From: Hymenolepis diminuta
Taxonomy: Eukaryota > Platyhelminthes > Cestoda > Cyclophyllidea > Hymenolepididae
DNA: 64,000 nt
Assembly (NCBI GenBank): GCA_900708905.1
Contig: CAADRB010000009.1
Coordinates: 3,052,680 to 3,116,679 of the forward strand
Direction: 5' to 3'
Under the pieces are notes generated by a model. The model was given only the letters and a program-made list of their open reading frames with translations. It did not search any database and was not told the origin of the DNA. This document shows positions 61,601-64,000 of this stretch, in pieces; positions within the stretch are counted from its first letter, which is position 1, and each line of letters begins with the position of its first letter. The position numbers were made by a program, and so were the translations under genes.

Positions 61601-64000
61601 TGGCTATAACGTTATAACAAACATTAACTTCAAACGAGTGTACTATAATTAGAGTCCCCTATATCCTCTGTCAGCCACCTGATAACATAATATATACTTC
61701 TCTGCCCTGAGGGTAGCTGAAAAAAAAATTAGCGAAAGAAAATTAAAATAAGAAAATGCTCAGAGCATATCAGTTTTCCATTTTGCAAAAGAAGTATAAA
61801 ACTGAGCTAAGATGGTAATGTTGCAAAAACCGCTGACAGTATCTCCATACGCAAAGAAACTTCACTTCTCCTTCCATGCTAGGCATATAGTAGTGGGAAC
61901 AAAATTATAAATGCTACTCAGTTGCTCATACTTAAAAACGCTCCTAACAATCGCAATTAATCAGCCTTTATATCTCTCAAAAAGTAAAGCTTGATTCAGA
62001 GGTCGTATCAAAGATACGCTTTGGAGAAACAGGCATCCAATAAAACATCTACTGAGAAGAGTGAAACTTGAAGACTTCATACTCGAAATCGCCAATTTCC
62101 ATATAGCCTGTCTGTCTTAAAATCCTTTTTGGCTTGAGGTATTTGAGAACATCCAGTCCGGTAAGAATCAACCTTTGAAGGTGATTGAATGATAGTTACA
62201 CTAGATGCGGGTTTTTAAACATGCAGGTTTTCATATGTTTACCTCTCCTAAATTTCAAATTTTACAAACCAGTTTAAATTTTCTTAGAAATCGGAATTAA
62301 ACATAAATCTAGAATCGTCTAAGTTTAAATGATTGGGTGGTTGCACAAATCCCATCTTTAGAGTAAACGCTCAAATATAATTTTAGCTGCCAACATTAAT
62401 ACGTCCCTTCATTAGAATATCGCAAATAAAAATTCGCCAATATAGGCTTTTTAAATGATTAATGAGGTGACTAAGCTCTTAGAAATTCAATCCGCCAGTT
62501 ATATTTCCTGAAATAAATTTTGTAGAAGAACATGGTAGCAGCATAGATATTTGAAATAATACATCTCAGTTAAACGGCCATGTTTTGCAATGGATGATCA
62601 AGAGCAATAATGCAAAGTGAAAAGATTTTACAAAGAATTAACTTTTAATAAAGGAACGTGATGATTTTGACATTCTGCTACCCTTCTTTTGACCATTATT
62701 AACCACTAGTCATTCTAGTCAATAAGTTGATACCGGTAGATATTGAATTGACCTCAATGGCACCATGCAACGGACTTATGACGAAACAAATATAAGAACC
62801 GATTACCCTTTTTCATTTAAAAATTATCTTCCATTTTTTGTTAATTTTCTTCGACCATATTCCTTTACTCCTACTTTATTATTTTCCATAACTTAAAATG
62901 AAATATAAATCTTTTAATTAGAAATAAATTAATTAAAATTATGCTACGAAAAGTGGGGGAGAGTTTTCCGGTGCTGGAGATATTTTAATTACATTAAACA
63001 GTTAATCATTTCTTTCGATTCATTTTAGCAAAACGCCTTAAAAAAACAAATAAGTTGACAGAAGCTTATGTGATAATCTAACAAAAAATTCCTTTTTAAG
63101 TTAAAAGATAAAATAACACATGATAATTTGTAATTCTTAGACTATTTGTAAAGATAGTTTATATTATTCTATTCGGATAGACGGACACAGATTTCCAAAG
63201 TTTTTTTTTAGAGGGAGGTTGGAAGATCTGTCCAACGGGATATGGAATTTTGATTTGTTCATTGGCGCACATCTATGGACATGGATGGCCAACCCAGAAT
63301 AATTCTGTTCGGCAAATAAGGAATGATGGGATATGAGTTTTTCCTAAGAGCGGATCGAAGATACCCTCTATCTCTATTAAAATCAAGCGTTTTGAACACT
63401 TTCCTTATTTGACTTGGGAAATTTATTCATAATTGAGCCCATTTTTTGCTAAATCGTGGATTCGTTTAGTTTTTTCTTCTGCTAGCACAAATCAACCCAA
63501 CTCAATTTAAATCCCATCTTGAAATATACTCAGGTAATCTCTAGTAACAGTAGTTTTACTAAATTTCGCCAATCTTAAACGCCTTATTGTAATTTCATCG
63601 CTAGATACAAAAAATTATCTAATCTTTAAACGGTATGATCTATTTCCATAAACATTAATAACGAAAAGTGTCATATTAACTTTCCCTAAATATACCAGTT
63701 AATTCTTTGCTTCATATAATCATTTATTCTACCTCTATGATAAATAAGTACTACATATACATTTTGAAAGAAATACACTCCAATTTCCTATGGAACTGCC
63801 AGACTTGAAAATGGCCGAACGAAACCGTAACTGCCTCAACCCTCTTCTCGAACGACCATTCACTCTCGTCCCTAATTAATTTGTGCGCACGTATATGCAC
63901 ATCTAGCCAATCACCTGTCGACGTAGATAGCGTACCGCACATCCACTACGCGCGTGGGTGTGGAATTCAGTTCAGCTATTTTTAGTAAGCAGGGTGCGGC
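25597..64000 (-). CDS. PTPRN: IA-2/phogrin-type receptor pseudophosphatase, 3' part
   Basis: IA-2 (PTPRN/PTPRN2, IDA-1) proteins are single-pass membrane proteins of dense-core secretory granules. Exons on the minus strand: 63915-64000 (runs off the edge), 60849-60931, 60715-60773, 57061-57447, 56181-56243, 53495-53515, 51860-52020, 49447-49501, 47432-47582, 42836-42897, 39777-40022, 31044-31210, 30306-30359, 27577-27715, 25597-25695. All phases agree: 1833 nt, 610 residues and TAA. Residues 1-76 are the end of the lumenal ectodomain, about 100-121 the membrane span, and about 300-605 the PTP domain. Family matches include [46 protein letters not shown] and [19 protein letters not shown]. The P-loop is HCKDGSSKT, with Lys for the catalytic Arg. 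The start and signal peptide lie outside the window. Confidence 0.93.
25696..27576 (-). other. IA-2 intron
   Basis: About 1.9 kb, AT-rich, no coding signal found. Confidence 0.5.
27577..27715 (-). CDS. PTPRN: IA-2 exon after the P-loop split
   Basis: 139 nt. Completes the P-loop ([14 protein letters not shown]) and continues with [33 protein letters not shown]. Acceptor TTAAG, donor GTAACT. The residue at the invariant Arg position is Lys (AAG). Confidence 0.93.
27716..30305 (-). other. IA-2 intron
   Basis: About 2.6 kb, AT-rich. The open frames at 28424-28703 and 29506-29721 are unsupported. Nothing else recognised. Confidence 0.5.
30306..30359 (-). CDS. PTPRN: IA-2 54-nt exon with the catalytic Cys
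   Basis: Codes [17 protein letters not shown] with partial codons at both ends (AG|A Arg before, AA|G Lys after). Human IA-2 has KVNKCYRGRSCPIIVHC. Acceptor AATTTTAG, donor GTAAGA. The Cys of the PTP signature ends this exon. Confidence 0.9.
31044..31210 (-). CDS. PTPRN: IA-2 exon with the WPD-loop position
   Basis: [20 protein letters not shown], then [18 protein letters not shown] and LLEFR. Human IA-2: [32 protein letters not shown]. The general-acid Asp right after WP is Glu here, as the loop reads W-P-E-D. Confidence 0.93.
31211..39776 (-). other. IA-2 8.6-kb intron
   Basis: The largest intron in the window, strongly AT-rich with many short A and T tracts. Two less AT-rich patches, about 35140-35290 and 38215-38420, may be old repeats; the second has a weak tRNA-like B-box (GGAATCGATTC). 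No gene is supported. Confidence 0.5.
39777..40022 (-). CDS. PTPRN: IA-2 exon, PTP core
   Basis: 82 codons: [36 protein letters not shown], then [16 protein letters not shown]. Human: [41 protein letters not shown]. An insertion of about 12 residues ([12 protein letters not shown]) precedes RYWP. Confidence 0.93.
40512..41068 (+). CDS. Nested Cys-rich protein, 2 exons
   Basis: I do not recognise this 172-residue protein. Exons 40512-40864 and 40903-41068 are joined through a 38-nt GT-AG intron (AT|A Ile); ignoring the intron gives a stop at once. Six cysteines cluster at residues 47-78 (C47, C53, C54, C71, C76, C78) with H49 and H67 nearby, in [15 protein letters not shown] and NCDNENCPC, which suggests metal binding or disulfides. 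Later parts are acidic and helical, ending [14 protein letters not shown]. No signal peptide or membrane segment. The gene lies on the opposite strand inside intron 40023-42835 of the IA-2 gene. The ATG follows TTTCATTTCAG-A, so a 5'-UTR intron or spliced-leader addition is likely. Confidence 0.8.
42376..42480 (+). repeat. Possible dispersed repeat, copy 1
   Basis: Shares ordered blocks with 44077-44180: TTAT..TGTGA..TGC.AT.GGTAAT, then GCACTTC.G.TGC and TGTTTCG. The two copies flank the 62-nt IA-2 exon in the same orientation. Strongly diverged; identity unknown. Confidence 0.4.
42801..42818. repeat. (AT)9 microsatellite
   Basis: Nine AT units, 17 bp beyond the donor site of the exon at 42836-42897. 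A similar (AT)8 lies at 53021-53036. Confidence 0.9.
42836..42897 (-). CDS. PTPRN: IA-2 62-nt exon
   Basis: [20 protein letters not shown] with Tyr split at the start (T|AT). Human: YDHARIKLKVESS, DYINASPI. Acceptor AATTTTAG, donor GTAAGA. Confidence 0.92.
42898..47431 (-). other. IA-2 4.5-kb intron
   Basis: AT-rich; the second copy of the possible dispersed repeat is at 44077-44180. Open frames at 43565-43843 and 44130-44321 are unsupported. Confidence 0.5.
44077..44180 (+). repeat. Possible dispersed repeat, copy 2
   Basis: Partner of 42376-42480, with shared blocks CGTTATGTTGTGATTTGCAA and GCACTTCCGATGCG. See copy 1. Confidence 0.4.
47432..47582 (-). CDS. PTPRN: IA-2 exon, start of the PTP domain
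   Basis: [20 protein letters not shown] then [20 protein letters not shown] and KNRAGCPIP. Human: [28 protein letters not shown]. Donor GTAAGT leaves one base for a split Tyr. Confidence 0.95.
47583..49446 (-). other. IA-2 intron
   Basis: About 1.9 kb with no coding signal recognised. Confidence 0.5.
49447..49501 (-). CDS. PTPRN: IA-2 55-nt exon
   Basis: [18 protein letters not shown]; human IA-2 has SEEPVQSNMDISTGHMIL in the same place. Acceptor TTTCAG, donor GTAAGT. Confidence 0.95.
49502..51859 (-). other. IA-2 intron
   Basis: About 2.4 kb. Contains a G-rich tract at 51224-51244 and a short hairpin, TCAGCTT/AAGCTGA, near 50628-50643. The open frames at 49792-49974 (plus), 50166-50420 and 50632-50865 (minus) are unsupported. 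Confidence 0.5.
51224..51244 (+). repeat. G-rich tract
   Basis: G-runs of 6, 5, 2 and 4 separated by one or two A. A G-quadruplex is possible on the plus strand, within an intron of the minus-strand IA-2 gene. Confidence 0.6.
51860..52020 (-). CDS. PTPRN: IA-2 juxtamembrane exon
   Basis: [20 protein letters not shown], then [14 protein letters not shown] and EVEVFR; compare human KSLFNR and SRVSSVSSQFSD. The donor is GTATCG. The acceptor is inferred: only AG at 52021-52022 gives phase 0, and its pyrimidine tract is weak. An acceptor at 51998 is stronger but breaks the frame. Confidence 0.7.
53495..53515 (-). CDS. PTPRN: IA-2 21-nt micro-exon
   Basis: DAYRPKL, between a good acceptor (TTGATTCGGGATTGCAG) and a strong donor (GTAAGT). 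It keeps the frame, so it may be alternatively spliced. Its short length makes it tentative. Confidence 0.5.
53516..56180 (-). other. IA-2 intron
   Basis: About 2.7 kb, AT-rich. A minus-strand ATG at 54203-54205 with a good context opens 32 codons to a GTAATA donor (54107-54108), but it joins neither neighbouring exon in frame. Confidence 0.4.
56181..56243 (-). CDS. PTPRN: IA-2 63-nt exon
   Basis: [20 protein letters not shown] plus L; donor GTAAGT, acceptor CTTTAAAG. In the position of human TTFEYQDLCRQHM. Both ends are phase 0. Family similarity is weak. Confidence 0.65.
57061..57447 (-). CDS. PTPRN: IA-2 transmembrane exon
   Basis: 129 codons. A short lumenal stem ([20 protein letters not shown]), then the hydrophobic span [20 protein letters not shown], stop-transfer KRRDR, and a Ser/Pro-rich cytoplasmic stretch. 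Position and phase fit the IA-2 membrane region. Acceptor TACTTAG, donor GTGAGC. Confidence 0.92.
57448..60714 (-). other. IA-2 intron
   Basis: About 3.3 kb, AT-rich. The open frames at 58274-58510 and 58580-58789 are unsupported. A less AT-rich patch at 60390-60480 may be an old repeat. Confidence 0.5.
60715..60773 (-). CDS. PTPRN: IA-2 ectodomain exon
   Basis: [19 protein letters not shown]; human IA-2 has TGLQILQTGVGQ here. Phase 2 in, phase 0 out; donor GTAAGT. Confidence 0.8.
60849..60931 (-). CDS. PTPRN: IA-2 ectodomain exon
   Basis: [20 protein letters not shown] then KDIVNMM; acceptor TTTCAG, donor GTATGT. Part of the membrane-proximal SEA-like ectodomain; phases fit both neighbours. 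Confidence 0.8.
60932..63914 (-). other. IA-2 intron
   Basis: About 3 kb. The 61390-61617 stretch is less AT-rich with an open plus-strand frame of 75 codons; I could not assign it. A T-run precedes a GC-richer patch near 63200-63350. Confidence 0.4.
63915..64000 (-). CDS. PTPRN: IA-2 ectodomain exon, cut by the window edge
   Basis: [20 protein letters not shown] then VRYAIYVD; human IA-2 reads AAGVKLLEILAEH...INISVVGPALTFRIRHN. Donor GTGATT. The exon is open to the right edge. Confidence 0.8.

Noticed and set aside
61390..61617. 75-codon plus-strand open frame in a less AT-rich patch
   Set aside because: No recognisable motif and no fitting splice sites; possibly an old repeat.

Overview
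The window is animal nuclear DNA. It is clearly AT-rich, its genes are split by spliceosomal GT-AG introns, and exon sizes run from 21 to 387 nt. The gene families, one 38-nt intron, micro-exons next to multi-kilobase introns, and decayed Ty3/gypsy and mariner copies fit an invertebrate. A parasitic flatworm (cestode, trematode or monogenean) is my best guess, but the phylum is an inference and not proven.

Layout. Positions 237-9086 (minus) hold an eight-exon gene for a 242-residue coiled-coil protein that I do not recognise. Its long intron carries a plus-strand LTR-retroelement relic (about 2577-4226). Positions 9288-14750 are filled by a broken Ty3/gypsy-type retroelement on the minus strand (gag, protease, reverse transcriptase, RNase H, integrase). 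It has an intact-looking 5' LTR, a truncated 3' LTR, a third LTR copy in the opposite orientation, and an extra coding-like block of unknown nature. Positions 14854-19549 (plus) hold ORC5, the origin recognition complex subunit 5, complete in six exons (497 residues). Its start codon is about 100 bp from the retroelement LTR. Positions 19550-25596 are intergenic, with a degenerate mariner element flanked by terminal inverted repeats (23601-24858).

From 25597 to beyond the right edge (minus) lies the 3' part of an IA-2/phogrin (PTPRN/PTPRN2, C. elegans IDA-1) orthologue. It has fifteen exons with mutually compatible phases, giving 610 residues: the end of the lumenal ectodomain, one transmembrane segment, a cytoplasmic juxtamembrane region and one PTP domain. 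That domain has a changed WPD loop, and Lys replaces the P-loop Arg, so it should be a pseudophosphatase. The gene covers at least 38 kb, mostly intron. One intron contains a small two-exon gene on the opposite strand (40512-41068) for a Cys-rich protein I do not recognise.

The coiled-coil gene and ORC5 are divergent with the retroelement between them. ORC5 and the IA-2 gene are convergent. I see no functional link between the genes: ORC5 is a replication-licensing factor, and IA-2 proteins sit in dense-core secretory granule membranes. I found no tRNA, rRNA or CRISPR array.
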